Of a stretch of 64,000 bases of DNA, positions 10,401 to 19,328 are shown piece after piece. The DNA lies in assembly GCA_037969035.1 (NCBI GenBank), contig JBBKWU010000026.1:1-64000 (forward strand). Reading direction: 5' to 3'. Within the stretch, counting starts at the first letter, position 1; every line of letters begins with the position of its first letter. The notes under the pieces were generated by a model. That model was given only the letters and a program-made list of their open reading frames with translations. It did not search any database and had not been told where the DNA came from. This DNA comes from JBBKWU01 sp037969035 (GTDB taxonomy: Bacteria; Pseudomonadota; Alphaproteobacteria; Micavibrionales; Micavibrionaceae). Position numbers and translations under genes: made by a program.

Positions 10401-11387
10401 ACTGAGTGTCGCTTCATCCCATTTTTCTGCGCCAGAGGACGCTTTACCGTCAATATCAGACACACGTTGCTCTATCTCATCGGTAAGAACCAAAAGCTTG
10501 CTTGTACGATCTGTTAGCGTTTCTGCCAAACGGTCAATGTGAAATTCTGTTTTCTTGGAAACGCCGACAAAATCACGAATTTCCGCGCGTAAGCCTTGGC
10601 GCGCACGAGCGATTGATTTAATCACAGCCGTTGAACTCGTAGAAAGCTCGGACGCTTGCGCACAGAGGCGTTCAATGTCTTTATTCATGCGTTGCGCACG
10701 CTCATCCGTTGGAAAGATGATAGATTGCAATTCACCACGCAAAGCTTCGGCATAAAGATGGATATCAGAACCACGTTGTAAATACGCCATCATCATCCAG
10801 TAAAGCGCGACAGGCGCGAGCATTCCTGCAAGAAAACCGCCAATTTGCGCAGGGTTAGAGCCGAACACTTCGCCAAATCCAAAATTTTGCGCAACAAATA
10901 TCACGCAATACGTCATCCAGAACATGCTAAGAAAAAACCCAACATAATTCATCACGATCAAGGCTGTTGGTTTACGAATAGGAGCCGCATTCATAGGCGC
11001 GAGCATCAAAACAGGCTCTTGTTCATTGTCCTGTTCATTGTCTTGCTCATCACCATCGGGCGCAGTCGTCACATTAAGGAGAGAAGAGAATTTCTCTGTG
11101 ACTTTTTCTGTCTTCACATCAGCCTCGATTGATTTAGATTTTTCTTCATCGCGTGACGCGCGAATTTGCATGTTAATGGCGCGTGGCTCATCGCTTTGCT
11201 CGGAGGAAGCGGAAATGCGCAAATGCTTTAATCCACCTTTACCTTTGATTTCATTGATTTTTTGGGCAGAGATGCGAGACAGCAATTTATCATTACTGTT
11301 GGCTTGCTCATCAGAATTTTTGAGTTCGGCATCGTTCTCTTTGCCGTTATCAGTGCCCTTACTGCTCGTCACAGACGGTAATTTCAT
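7476..11387 (-). CDS. Giant two-TM coiled-coil protein, possible TipN-like polarity factor
   Basis: A 1303-residue protein. Residues 1-140 are polar and charged, with a DNEQDNEQ repeat; two close membrane segments follow (about 147-170 and 183-203), and the next roughly 950 residues are continuous heptad-rich coiled coil full of Ala, Ser, Glu and Asp. The last 120 residues form a more globular tail (EKTWKAFQKGDVYAFTKRL, then SDVGKLYQLL). Two N-terminal membrane spans followed by a long coiled coil is the architecture of the Caulobacter pole marker TipN, so a cell-pole or division organiser is my best guess. An MCP-like or apolipoprotein-like similarity is expected from the coiled coil alone and is not evidence of chemotaxis. 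A GGGGAG box lies 8 bases before the ATG. Confidence 0.8.
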   Translation of the reverse strand: MKLPSVTSSKGTDNGKENDAELKNSDEQANSNDKLLSRISAQKINEIKGKGGLKHLRISASSEQSDEPRAINMQIRASRDEEKSKSIEADVKTEKVTEKFSSLLNVTTAPDGDEQDNEQDNEQEPVLMLAPMNAAPIRKPTALIVMNYVGFFLSMFWMTYCVIFVAQNFGFGEVFGSNPAQIGGFLAGMLAPVALYWMMMAYLQRGSDIHLYAEALRGELQSIIFPTDERAQRMNKDIERLCAQASELSTSSTAVIKSIARARQGLRAEIRDFVGVSKKTEFHIDRLAETLTDRTSKLLVLTDEIEQRVSDIDGKASSGAEKWDEATLSILERAAEIESSMGKGADKILAAADRAGEKTGEIERNLEGSFTSLNSAVDTVAERLQNLSSEFASHKESLADAAENVSSETKRLGETIESQIDSLEHTANRVLGAMEQSSQSIQDHKDALEGSADEVARQADRIADTINVSVGSLDDAADNLVSKTDGLETRIDGSTKKLRETVSGISKEAEIIEAAGVNAANSLTDAMSVALSGAESIGAAVRRSIEQLEKSTQSAKSQAESLIESTTSNIEKLNDAGEGNVEHIKSIVTMLEDSRAQIEAASGLADAQVKTLSAAVEQQSQQINVATASMVERIESVQEALRVPLRDMNSAVSEADQRHLQIEETLRRRVTDLNDASDKARENSEYIRNMLRGQAQEISTISGQISGQARSINEQFAQQKAGLGDEVKDVLERLSSVHESLEKQATRLSSLSETAVEDVSSLEGRITDRCSEVERATSKAIAELHSLDESIGDKSLSLKTKSDDAVMSVTTVREALEQTAEGFEPIFNSALERATEAQERFESLHEGFESSTESNLERLKEIGIVFDERLDNLRDGSTQAARILQESSDSLQGRTSDIEVAASDAAEKMRNIERSLEDRSSDIHLITDQAILKIENVQGAINEQFHELSESVGQAVAQIKDVQGALNKSAEQIDETADRVVMRFDETGTKALSETSRLKDAAEEAVGMTEALVARVEAEAAQLLDNSKGSLLELKQAGDSFSMRAREVSEQMKAALETSQSYGEELRRQTQSVASQSAESADSVSKAVSMLTSQLDEISTSAASVVSSIDSSRDGLSSESARLLSVSSAAVKSADQAAQAFSRQSSALFKAVEDAERHTGQIRKEEGRVQREAFMSSAKFIVESLHSLSVDITRINEGEVPEKTWKAFQKGDVYAFTKRLAAMGDTMPVDKLRQKFANDNEFRTYVQRYIRQFEDLFEQASSNDHGDLLASTFVSSDVGKLYQLLCSTAGKEPKTGLDGKRAA

Positions 11388-11558
11388 GACGGTTTTCTCC
11401 CCTGTCGGTCTTGAAAATCAATATATATCGGAATCTCTGACATATACTCATGAAAAGCGTCTAAGTTCAAGCATTCAAATAGCAAATTCAGGCTTATCCA
11501 CAAGTCATAAACTTATGAGAGAAAACAGCCTAAAAATAACAGTTTAAATCAAAAAATA

Positions 11559-13028
11559 TTATTTGTTTTTAATGCCTTGCAGATAACTTTTAAGATCGCG
11601 CTTTATCTCGGGCGCAAACATATAAAGAGCAATAAGATTTGGGATACCCATTGAGAACAGCATCGCGTCCGAGAACGAAATAACATTCTCCAATTCCGAT
11701 GAACAGCCAACCACAACAAAACAGCAGAATAAGAGCTTAAATACTAAATTGACCCTGTCATGCTCACCAACCAAATAACCGAGAGCTTTCATGCCGTAAT
11801 ACGACCACGTAATCAGGGTTGAATAAGCAAACAAGAACACCGTCACACCCAAAACATAGGTAAAGTAGTGCGAACCACTTGCCATCGCGCGTGAGGTCAG
11901 CATAACGCCTTCCACGCCGTTTCCTTCGGTGTAAACCCCCGTCACAACAATCACAAGAGCCGTCACAAGACAGATGATAACCGTATCAATAAACGGCCCA
12001 AGCATCCCAACAAAGCCCTGTGAAATAGGCTTGTTCGTTTTGGCTGTCGCATGAACAATTGCCGCCGAACCAAGGCCCGCTTCGTTCGAGAATGACGCGC
12101 GTTGCACCCCGACCAAAAGCCCACCAAGAAGTCCACCAAAGCCCGCCTTGAGCGAGAACGCATCAATAAAGATAATCTGTAGCGCGCCGCCAATATTTTG
12201 GTAATGCATGGCAATAACGATAAGACCTGTCAAAAGATATATGCCGCCCATCAAAGGCACGAGCTTCGATGTCACACGCGCAATAGATTTAAGCCCGCCG
12301 ATAATCACAAGCCCCACCAAAAACGCAAGCATCACACCAAACAACCAGCCTTTATCAGCCCACCAGCTCGGGTCAACACCTTCAAAACCACCCGTCATAA
12401 TTACAAACTGGTTAAAGGCCTGATTGGCCTGAAACATATTACCGCCACCAATAGCACCACCAACACAGAAAATCGCGAACATAGCCGCCATTATAGCGCC
12501 AAGCTTGGACATGTTGCGCTTATCAAATGCAGCTTTAATGTAATACATCGGGCCGCCTGAAAGCACCTCTGGGTGTTCTTTATCAGCATGAGCGCGATAC
12601 TTAACACCAAGCGTCACCTCGACAAATTTTGTCGACATCCCCAAAAAGCCCATAAGAACCATCCAAAAAACAGCCCCCGGCCCACCAACAGAAACAGCCA
12701 CCGCAACACCGGCAATATTACCAAGACCAACAGTCCCCGAAAGCGAAGTTGCCAATGCTTGGAAACGGTTAATCTGACCTTCGGAATTAGGATCATCGTG
12801 CTTACCGCGCAACACAGCGATCGCATGACCAAAATAACGGAAATTGATAAAACCCAGATAAATTGTGAAGAAAACAGACGCGAGCGCCAACCACAGCAAA
12901 ATCAACGGCAGCATGACGGGATTGCCTGTACTACTCACAAGCCCCAAATCAACGCTGTAAAAAATTACACCTGTTGCAAATTCGGAAACTTTACCAAACC
13001 CGTCATTTATAATTGTATCGATACCCAT
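11559..13028 (-). CDS. Sodium:alanine/glycine symporter (AGCS family)
   Basis: A 489-residue inner-membrane protein with about eleven hydrophobic segments. The AGCS hallmark region GTVGLGNIAGVAVAVSVGGP follows TM2, and the downstream segments FWMVLMGFLGMSTKF, RASFSNEAGLGSAAIVHA and GPFIDTVIICLVTALVIV are characteristic. Family members import alanine or glycine with Na+. GGGAG lies about 8 bases upstream of the start. Importing small amino acids fits the amino-acid catabolism genes further along the window, though it is not linked to them in an operon. Confidence 0.93.
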   Translation of the reverse strand: MGIDTIINDGFGKVSEFATGVIFYSVDLGLVSSTGNPVMLPLILLWLALASVFFTIYLGFINFRYFGHAIAVLRGKHDDPNSEGQINRFQALATSLSGTVGLGNIAGVAVAVSVGGPGAVFWMVLMGFLGMSTKFVEVTLGVKYRAHADKEHPEVLSGGPMYYIKAAFDKRNMSKLGAIMAAMFAIFCVGGAIGGGNMFQANQAFNQFVIMTGGFEGVDPSWWADKGWLFGVMLAFLVGLVIIGGLKSIARVTSKLVPLMGGIYLLTGLIVIAMHYQNIGGALQIIFIDAFSLKAGFGGLLGGLLVGVQRASFSNEAGLGSAAIVHATAKTNKPISQGFVGMLGPFIDTVIICLVTALVIVVTGVYTEGNGVEGVMLTSRAMASGSHYFTYVLGVTVFLFAYSTLITWSYYGMKALGYLVGEHDRVNLVFKLLFCCFVVVGCSSELENVISFSDAMLFSMGIPNLIALYMFAPEIKRDLKSYLQGIKNK

Positions 13029-13102
13029 CAGCTATTCTCCCTGAAATTTATTTATCAGGCTTAGAATAGGAAGACTACGTCAGACAAACAAGAGCGATCT
13101 AA

Positions 13103-13600
13103 CTATTGTTCACAGACAGGATGAGAAAGCGGATGGCTTTCATGAATAGTTGACGCCCAGCCCCGTAATTCGGCAAGGCTCATACGATCCACTTCAAAAA
13201 TACGGCGCGCATAACGGTTACAAAAGTTATGAGGCTTCATTTCCGCAGAATCCAATGAAATCTTATTGGCAAAGGATGTGCGCATTGTATTGAGCTTCGC
13301 CTCAGGGTTAGCCGCCCCCGTGCGTTCAAAATACTTCATAAGCTTGCTTTCATAGTCAGCAAAAAGATCGGCATTCTTTGTGGTGAAATCACGATATTTC
13401 ACATAAAGATTCGTACCATCACCAAACTGCATATGCTGACAGTTCAGCCCAATCACCATAAGCTCGCTATGAATACGGATACCCTGCTCGGCCTCTGCCT
13501 CGCTCTTGTTATAACAAGCTGCTGCATGCGCCGTTGTCGCTGTAAACAAAACAGCAACAATCGTTGTCAGTAATAATTTTCCGAATGGTTTAAAGTGCAT
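13103..13600 (-). CDS. Small secreted protein of unknown function
   Basis: A 165-residue protein beginning MHFKPFGKLLLTTIVAVLF, with a signal peptide probably cleaved after TTAHA-A (about residue 22). The mature part is alpha-helical and contains a few Cys residues, including one soon after the cleavage site (AACYNKSEAEAE), one in IGLNCQHMQFG and one near the C-terminus. I start it at the internal ATG because the frame upstream (to 13792) runs across the divergent miaB start and lacks a signal sequence. I do not recognise the family. It is divergent from miaB, 72 bases away. Confidence 0.75.
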   Translation of the reverse strand: MHFKPFGKLLLTTIVAVLFTATTAHAAACYNKSEAEAEQGIRIHSELMVIGLNCQHMQFGDGTNLYVKYRDFTTKNADLFADYESKLMKYFERTGAANPEAKLNTMRTSFANKISLDSAEMKPHNFCNRYARRIFEVDRMSLAELRGWASTIHESHPLSHPVCEQ

Positions 13601-13672
13601 ACTCAATATTCGCTTTCTTACGGAATTCGCTTGATTTATGGCGGATAAGTGTGGTTTAACGCACCAATAAAA

Positions 13673-15049
13673 ATGACGCAAGCAAATATGACCGACACAA
13701 AGAAAAAACTGTATATCAAAACTTGGGGATGCCAGATGAATGTCTATGACAGTCATCGTATGGCCGACATCCTCAAACCGCTTGGCTATCATACCGTTGA
13801 TGAGCCAGAAGATGCGGATATGATCATCTTAAACACCTGCCACATCCGCGAAAAAGCCACCGACAAAGTTTTTTCCGAGCTTGGTCGTCTTCGCAAACAC
13901 AAACATAAAAAAGAAGCCGCTGGCGGCAAGATGATTATGGCTGTCGCAGGCTGTGTCGCCCAAGCCGAAGGTGAATTCATCATGCAGCGCGACAAAAGCG
14001 TGGACATGGTGTTTGGCTCCCAAGCCTATCACGAGCTGCCGCAAATGATGATAAAGGTCACAGGCGAACGCGTTGTGAACACCGATTTCCCCGTTGAATC
14101 CAAATTCGACCTACTGCCCGAAGAAACCAACTCACAAGGCGTTACCGCTAATTTAGCTATTCAGGAAGGCTGCGATAAATTCTGCACATTCTGCGTTGTG
14201 CCGTACACACGTGGTGCTGAATATTCACGAGATATCAATGGATTAAAAGAAGAAACTAAGAGATTGGTTGATCTTGGAACGCGCGAAATCACCCTGCTCG
14301 GCCAGAACGTCAACGCCTATCACGGCGAAGGGCCTGATGGTAAAATCTGGAGCCTTGCACGCCTAATCGAAGAGCTTGCGAAGATTGATGGTGTTGAGCG
14401 CCTTCGTTACACCACATCACACCCGCGCGACATGGAAAAAGACTTGCTGGACGCGCACCGTGACATCCCAGAGCTTATGCCCTACATGCATTTGCCCGTT
14501 CAAAGTGGCTCGAACAAAATTCTCAAAGCCATGAACCGCAAGCATGAAATCGATGTCTACCACGAAACAATCAACTATGTGCGCAAAGGCCGCCCTGATA
14601 TTGCACTAGCGTCTGATTTCATTATCGGCTTCCCTGGTGAAACAGATCAGGACTTTGAAGACACGATGCAGCTTGTGCGCGACATCAATTATTCCTGCGC
14701 CTATTCGTTCAAATATTCACCGCGCCCGGGGACTCCTGCCGCCAATATGCAGAATTTAGTGCCTGAGCATATCAAAACAACGCGCTTAAAAACGCTGCAA
14801 GATTTGCTCAACGAACAGCAATATCAGTTCAATCTGAACACTGTGGGCACAACCCTACCTGTTTTATTTGACCGCAAAGGCAAAGAAGAGCATCAGTTAT
14901 TAGGCCGCACACCGTATAACCAATCCCTCTGCGTTCAAGCAAATGAACGCCTTTACGGCCACACCGTGAACGTGAAAATCACAGACGCAAGCCCGAACGC
15001 TGTAAAAGGTGAAATCGACACGACGGAAATGATTGTAAAGTCCGCCTGA
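13673..15049 (+). CDS. miaB: tRNA-2-methylthio-N6-dimethylallyladenosine synthase
   Basis: A radical-SAM methylthiotransferase that adds a methylthio group to i6A37 in tRNAs reading UNN codons. The N-terminal MTTase domain has the Fe-S ligands in KTWGCQMN, LNTCHIREKA and VAGCVAQAEG. The radical-SAM CxxxCxxC motif is CDKFCTFC (about 167-174), and a C-terminal TRAM domain follows. Total length about 458 residues is normal for MiaB. Starts at 13673 (MTQAN) or 13688 (MTDTK) are both possible, as no strong Shine-Dalgarno is visible; the upstream start at 13649 is less likely. It heads the plus-strand block miaB-phoH-ybeY-corC-lnt conserved in alphaproteobacteria. Confidence 0.95.
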   Translation: MTQANMTDTKKKLYIKTWGCQMNVYDSHRMADILKPLGYHTVDEPEDADMIILNTCHIREKATDKVFSELGRLRKHKHKKEAAGGKMIMAVAGCVAQAEGEFIMQRDKSVDMVFGSQAYHELPQMMIKVTGERVVNTDFPVESKFDLLPEETNSQGVTANLAIQEGCDKFCTFCVVPYTRGAEYSRDINGLKEETKRLVDLGTREITLLGQNVNAYHGEGPDGKIWSLARLIEELAKIDGVERLRYTTSHPRDMEKDLLDAHRDIPELMPYMHLPVQSGSNKILKAMNRKHEIDVYHETINYVRKGRPDIALASDFIIGFPGETDQDFEDTMQLVRDINYSCAYSFKYSPRPGTPAANMQNLVPEHIKTTRLKTLQDLLNEQQYQFNLNTVGTTLPVLFDRKGKEEHQLLGRTPYNQSLCVQANERLYGHTVNVKITDASPNAVKGEIDTTEMIVKSA

Positions 15050-15091
15050 TTCATGAGATAATAAAAACATGACTACACAAAGAGGCCGCTC

Positions 15092-16078
15092 ATAACTAAA
15101 AAAGCCGCACAAGAGCATATTGTTTTCGAAGACAATCGTTTGATCCCCTCGCTATATGGCGAGCAAAACGCGCATCTACGTCACATTGAAAAAGCACTTA
15201 ATGTCACACTTAGTAGTCGTGGCAACGAGATTGCCATTACCAACGGTAAAGACACAGCCATCGCAAAAGCCAAAAAAATCCTCGAAGCCTTGTGGTATAA
15301 ATTACAACATGGCGAGGCTGTTGACTCACATACCGTTGACACAGCCCTGCGCTTCCTTGAGGAGCATGACAACCAGATAAAGACTGGCGAAGCTGCCAAC
15401 GCCACCCAATCAGGGTCAGAAACATTTATCTCAACCAAAAAACGCCACAGAATTTTAGCGCGCACGCCGATGCAGGCCTCCTATATACAAGCCATGAAAA
15501 AGAACAAGCTTGTGTTTGGTGTAGGCCCTGCAGGTACGGGTAAAACATATCTGGCGATCGCACGCGCTGTGGAAATGCTCGAACATAATGTTGTCGAACG
15601 CATTATCCTGACACGCCCTGCGATTGAGGCTGGCGAGCGTATTGGCTTTTTACCGGGTGAGATGAAAGAAAAGATGGATCCGTTCATGCGCCCACTTTAT
15701 GACGCACTCCAAGATACAATGGCACCTGAAAAGCTACAAAAACTGATGGCAACCGACGAAGTCGAAATTGCACCGCTTGCTTTTATGCGCGGACGTACAC
15801 TCAGCAACGCCTTTATCATTCTCGATGAAGGACAAAATGCCACCCGCAATCAAATGAAAATGTTCCTAACTCGTATCGGTGAGAACTCTCACGCCGTTGT
15901 GACAGGCGATCCGAGCCAAGTCGATTTACCGACACATGAGAAATCTGGCCTTGTCGAAGCATTAAGTATTCTGACTGATGTCGAAGATATCGGCATCACC
16001 ACCTTCACCCATAAAGATGTGGTCCGTAGCGATCTTGTTATTAAAATCGTGAAAGCCTATGAAGATAATGACAAATAG
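15092..16078 (+). CDS. phoH: PhoH-like ATPase (YbeZ type), anomalous start
   Basis: A P-loop ATPase of the PhoH/YbeZ family, which works with YbeY in rRNA and RNA metabolism. It has the N-terminal KH-like region and then the ATPase with Walker A GPAGTGKTYLAIA, RPAIEAGERIGFLPG and Walker B FIILDEGQNAT. The first ordinary start codon in frame is TTG at 15140, but the frame is open back to the stop at 15062-15064 and encodes ITKKAAQEHIVFEDNRL, whose IVFEDNRL part matches the conserved PhoH N-terminus. An AGAGG box at 15081-15085 lies 6 bases before an in-frame ATA at 15092. The true start may be ATA, or one base may be missing so that the ATG at 15069 joins the frame. ybeY overlaps its 3' end. 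Confidence 0.9.
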   Translation: MTKKAAQEHIVFEDNRLIPSLYGEQNAHLRHIEKALNVTLSSRGNEIAITNGKDTAIAKAKKILEALWYKLQHGEAVDSHTVDTALRFLEEHDNQIKTGEAANATQSGSETFISTKKRHRILARTPMQASYIQAMKKNKLVFGVGPAGTGKTYLAIARAVEMLEHNVVERIILTRPAIEAGERIGFLPGEMKEKMDPFMRPLYDALQDTMAPEKLQKLMATDEVEIAPLAFMRGRTLSNAFIILDEGQNATRNQMKMFLTRIGENSHAVVTGDPSQVDLPTHEKSGLVEALSILTDVEDIGITTFTHKDVVRSDLVIKIVKAYEDNDK

Positions 16079-16592
16079 CTCTGCTTTCCAACAACAAAAA
16101 CCAGCCAACAAACCGGATATAGACATTTCTATCCTTCATCAGCCATGGGAAGATGCCGCATTTAATGTGCACGCCATCGTCGAACGCATCGTGAGCGAAG
16201 CACTCTACCGCGCAGAACTGCCAGACGCCGCCCAACAAAAACGTGTTGAGCTAAGCGTTGCCCTCGTTAGTGACGAAGCAATCCAGCTCTTAAACAAAGA
16301 ATTCAGGAACCAAAACAAACCAACAAATGTTTTATCATTTGAGTTTGAGGGCAGCGTACTCGACGAAATGGCTGAATACCCGCTTGGCGATATTGTGGTT
16401 GCTTATGAAACAATTGAGCGTGAAGCGAAAGAACAAAATAAAAGCTTTGAAGATCATTATACACACATGGTTTTACATGGCTTTTTGCATCTTCTTGGCT
16501 ATGATCATATAGAAGATGACGACGCTGAAATCATGGAAGCAAAAGAAATTGAAATTTTAGGAGAAATAGGCGTAGAAAATCCTTACCTTTAA
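16059..16592 (+). CDS. ybeY: Endoribonuclease YbeY, 16S rRNA maturation
   Basis: A 177-residue single-domain metalloprotein required for 16S rRNA 3'-end processing and ribosome quality control. The zinc-binding motif HGFLHLLGYDH (H-x3-H-x5-H) is intact near residue 140, preceded by the conserved NVLSFEF and LGDIVVAYETI segments. Its 5' end overlaps phoH by 20 bases and its stop overlaps the ATG of the next gene (TAATG), so translation is probably coupled across phoH-ybeY-corC. The second in-frame ATG at 16068 is an alternative start. Confidence 0.95.
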   Translation: MKIMTNSSAFQQQKPANKPDIDISILHQPWEDAAFNVHAIVERIVSEALYRAELPDAAQQKRVELSVALVSDEAIQLLNKEFRNQNKPTNVLSFEFEGSVLDEMAEYPLGDIVVAYETIEREAKEQNKSFEDHYTHMVLHGFLHLLGYDHIEDDDAEIMEAKEIEILGEIGVENPYL

Positions 16593-17662
16593 TGGATTAT
16601 TTATGGCATAGTGCAACGGAAATGTTAAAAATGAATACAACACCAGATCAGGACGACCCCTCAAGTATGAAGCCCGATGAAAATATCGGGCAAACATCGA
16701 CGGATAATACTGACAATAATACCCAAAGCAATGTCACCGCCCGTGACACGAACGGCCACACAAATGGCAGCGGAAACGGCAATGGAAACAACGGAAACCG
16801 CTCCAAGCAAAGCGGTTTAGTCGGACGCATCCAAGGTCTTTTCAAAGGCAAGCACGACACTACACTTCGTGAAGCCATCGAAGAATATATCGAAATCAAT
16901 GAAAACGGCGAACAAACCGAAGTCTCCATGCATGAACGCACGCTGATTTCTAATGTTTTGAAATTACGCGACTTAACCGTTGTGGATGTTATGATTCCGC
17001 GCGCGGATATTATCGCGATTGATATTGGTACGTCGCAAAGTGATTTGCTCTCCTTGCTCTCATCCAAACAATATAGCCGCCTGCCCGTTTATCGCGAAAC
17101 GCTGGACGACGTTGCTGGAACGATCCATATCAAAGACATTCTCTCTCACCTCTCACAAGGCAAGAACATCAAAATAGATGAGCTTCTGCGTGATGTCCCT
17201 GTGATTTCACCCTCTATGCAGGTTCTTGACCTGATGCTGATGATGAAAAAAATGAAAAAGCACATGGCGATGGTTGTTGATGAATTTGGCGGTATTGACG
17301 GCCTTGTGACTGTTGGCGACGTAATCGAAGCCATTATCGGCGAGATCGACGATGAACACGACATTGACGAAAATCCGCAAATGATCGACGAAGCCGACGG
17401 TAGTGTTTTGATTGACGGTCGTGTTGATCTTGAAGAATTCGAAGAAAAATACGGCCCTATGCTCACCGAAGAAGAACGCGAAGAAGTCGATACAATCGGC
17501 GGCCTTGTGTTCTCGATGGCGGGGCGCGTTCCTGCGCGTGGTGAGATTTTATCTCACGATTCATCGGGCATGGTGTTCAAGGTCATTGATGCCGATCCGC
17601 GCCGTGTGAACCGCGTGAAAATCAAAAATATTCCTTTGCGCGAACAAAGCAACGATATATAA
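16592..17662 (+). CDS. CorC/HlyC-family CBS-domain protein
   Basis: A 356-residue protein. The first 85 residues are low in complexity, rich in Asn, Gly, Thr and Asp (GNGNGNNGNRSKQSG), and probably disordered. Then come an adjacent pair of CBS domains (VMIPRADIIAID and VISPSMQVLDLMLMM mark their starts) and the C-terminal CorC_HlyC ligand-binding domain (about 265-350). The family is linked to Mg2+/Co2+ efflux and envelope integrity; the soluble CorC form lacks the DUF21 membrane part, as here. Its place between ybeY and lnt is the conserved one. The start could also be the ATG at 16622 or 16631. Confidence 0.9.
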   Translation: MDYLWHSATEMLKMNTTPDQDDPSSMKPDENIGQTSTDNTDNNTQSNVTARDTNGHTNGSGNGNGNNGNRSKQSGLVGRIQGLFKGKHDTTLREAIEEYIEINENGEQTEVSMHERTLISNVLKLRDLTVVDVMIPRADIIAIDIGTSQSDLLSLLSSKQYSRLPVYRETLDDVAGTIHIKDILSHLSQGKNIKIDELLRDVPVISPSMQVLDLMLMMKKMKKHMAMVVDEFGGIDGLVTVGDVIEAIIGEIDDEHDIDENPQMIDEADGSVLIDGRVDLEEFEEKYGPMLTEEEREEVDTIGGLVFSMAGRVPARGEILSHDSSGMVFKVIDADPRRVNRVKIKNIPLREQSNDI

Positions 17663-17671
17663 GCACCTATT

Positions 17672-19243
17672 ATGGTTGCTTCATCAATATCAATGCAAAG
17701 TCTCACTGACAAAGTTAAAGCCGCGCCGTTTTTACTGCGCCTATTCTTGTGCCTACTCTGCGGCATGGCAATCGCTTGTGCGCTACCACCGACTTACTTT
17801 GTATTTGGCGCGTTTGCAGGATTTGGCATTTTTTACATTTTACTGACATCATTTACCCCTCGCGCCTCGATTTTAGCAGGCTGGCTGTTTGGTTTTGGTT
17901 ATTCCACGGTTGGGCTTTACTGGATTGGTAATGCGCTGCTCGTTGAAGGCAATGATTATGCATGGGCGTGGCCGTTGGCTGTTGCAGGGCTACCAGCACT
18001 CCTCGCATTTTTTACGGCTGCTGCGACTTATATGGTTGCGCGCTTTGCGGCACTAGAACGCCCGAGCGGGCTTATCTTTTTTATCACCGCCTTTGCCCTC
18101 GCTGAATATCTGCGCGGTACAATACTCACAGGCTTCCCGTGGAATTTATACGGCTACATCTGGGGCGATCACCTCCCCATTATGCAACTCTTATCGTTGG
18201 GTGGCGCATATAGCCTAACGCTTATCACTTTGTTTTGGTGCAGCACGATTGGTTTTCTCATTCTCTGCAACAATAAAAAACAATCAGACATTGTACTGAC
18301 GCTCTATTTACTAAGCTTTGTACTGGCCTATGGCTTTGGCGCAGCAAGGCTTTCACAGGCGACAGATGTGCCACAAGAAAACATCGCCCTACGCGTTGTG
18401 CAGCCAAACATCGCGCAACAAGACAAATGGCACAACGACAAAATAAACGAGAACTTCGATATATTGCTCTCTCTGACGAAATCTGAGGAACAAACCACAC
18501 CCGAGACAAAAACCCTTATCATCTGGCCGGAAACCGCGACACGATCCGATATGATAGACCGCGATGATTATAAAAATTTGCTAAAAAAAGCGATGCCCGA
18601 AAATGGCTTTTTGCTAACAGGATTCTTAAACCGTGAGCCACAAGCAGACGGCAGCAACAACTACCACAACAGCCTCGCCGTTTTCGATCACAATATGGTA
18701 GAGCGCGACATTTATTATAAATCGCACCTCGTCCCGTTTGGTGAATATATACCGTTCCAAAAATGGATCCCCCTCACCCCGATCACAAGCTTCACAGGCT
18801 TCCAAGCTGGCGCAGGCCCCACAACGTTAAGCGACGACGGACTACCGCCGTTTAGCCCGCTGATCTGCTACGAAATTCTGTTCCCTGGGCATGTTAAAAA
18901 TGCCGACGCATCCGCCCCTGAATGGATCGTCAACGTCACAAATGATGGCTGGTATGGCGACAGCACAGGCCCCTATCAACACCTTGTTATCTCACGCTTC
19001 CGCGCCACCGAAGAAGGTGTGCCCGTCGTTCGTTCCGCAAACACGGGCATTTCCGCAGTGATAGATTCCTACGGACAAGTTTTTGAATCACTACCGCTGA
19101 ATACACGCGGCATCATTGAAGCACCACTCCCATCCGCCATCGCAAACCGCACCTTATATTCGCATTTTGGAAATCTTATATTCCTTGCATTGCTTATGGG
19201 CTGCGGCCTTTTATGCTTTTTGTGTAAAAAGAAAAAACAGTGA
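17672..19243 (+). CDS. lnt: Apolipoprotein N-acyltransferase
   Basis: A 523-residue inner-membrane enzyme that adds the third acyl chain to the N-terminal Cys of lipoproteins, the last step of lipoprotein maturation. The N-terminal half holds about six membrane segments and GFPWNLYGYIW. The periplasmic nitrilase-type domain shows the triad Glu in WPETATR, Lys in YYKSHLVPFGEYIPF and Cys in PLICYEILFPG, followed by NVTNDGWYGDSTGPYQHL. A C-terminal membrane segment ends in a basic tail. It is 9 bases after the CorC-like gene. Confidence 0.96.
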   Translation: MVASSISMQSLTDKVKAAPFLLRLFLCLLCGMAIACALPPTYFVFGAFAGFGIFYILLTSFTPRASILAGWLFGFGYSTVGLYWIGNALLVEGNDYAWAWPLAVAGLPALLAFFTAAATYMVARFAALERPSGLIFFITAFALAEYLRGTILTGFPWNLYGYIWGDHLPIMQLLSLGGAYSLTLITLFWCSTIGFLILCNNKKQSDIVLTLYLLSFVLAYGFGAARLSQATDVPQENIALRVVQPNIAQQDKWHNDKINENFDILLSLTKSEEQTTPETKTLIIWPETATRSDMIDRDDYKNLLKKAMPENGFLLTGFLNREPQADGSNNYHNSLAVFDHNMVERDIYYKSHLVPFGEYIPFQKWIPLTPITSFTGFQAGAGPTTLSDDGLPPFSPLICYEILFPGHVKNADASAPEWIVNVTNDGWYGDSTGPYQHLVISRFRATEEGVPVVRSANTGISAVIDSYGQVFESLPLNTRGIIEAPLPSAIANRTLYSHFGNLIFLALLMGCGLLCFLCKKKKQ

Positions 19244-19328
19244 TTCTTAATCTTGCACGAACCACAATTACATCCTATGGTTGTTTTTAAATAACCGCTT
19301 TATTCTGACTTTGCAGGACTAATTTTAA

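Noticed and set aside
13601..13792. 64-codon N-terminal extension of the secreted protein at 13103
   Set aside because: It would cover the miaB start and remove the signal peptide from the N-terminus; an internal ATG followed by a clean signal sequence is better.
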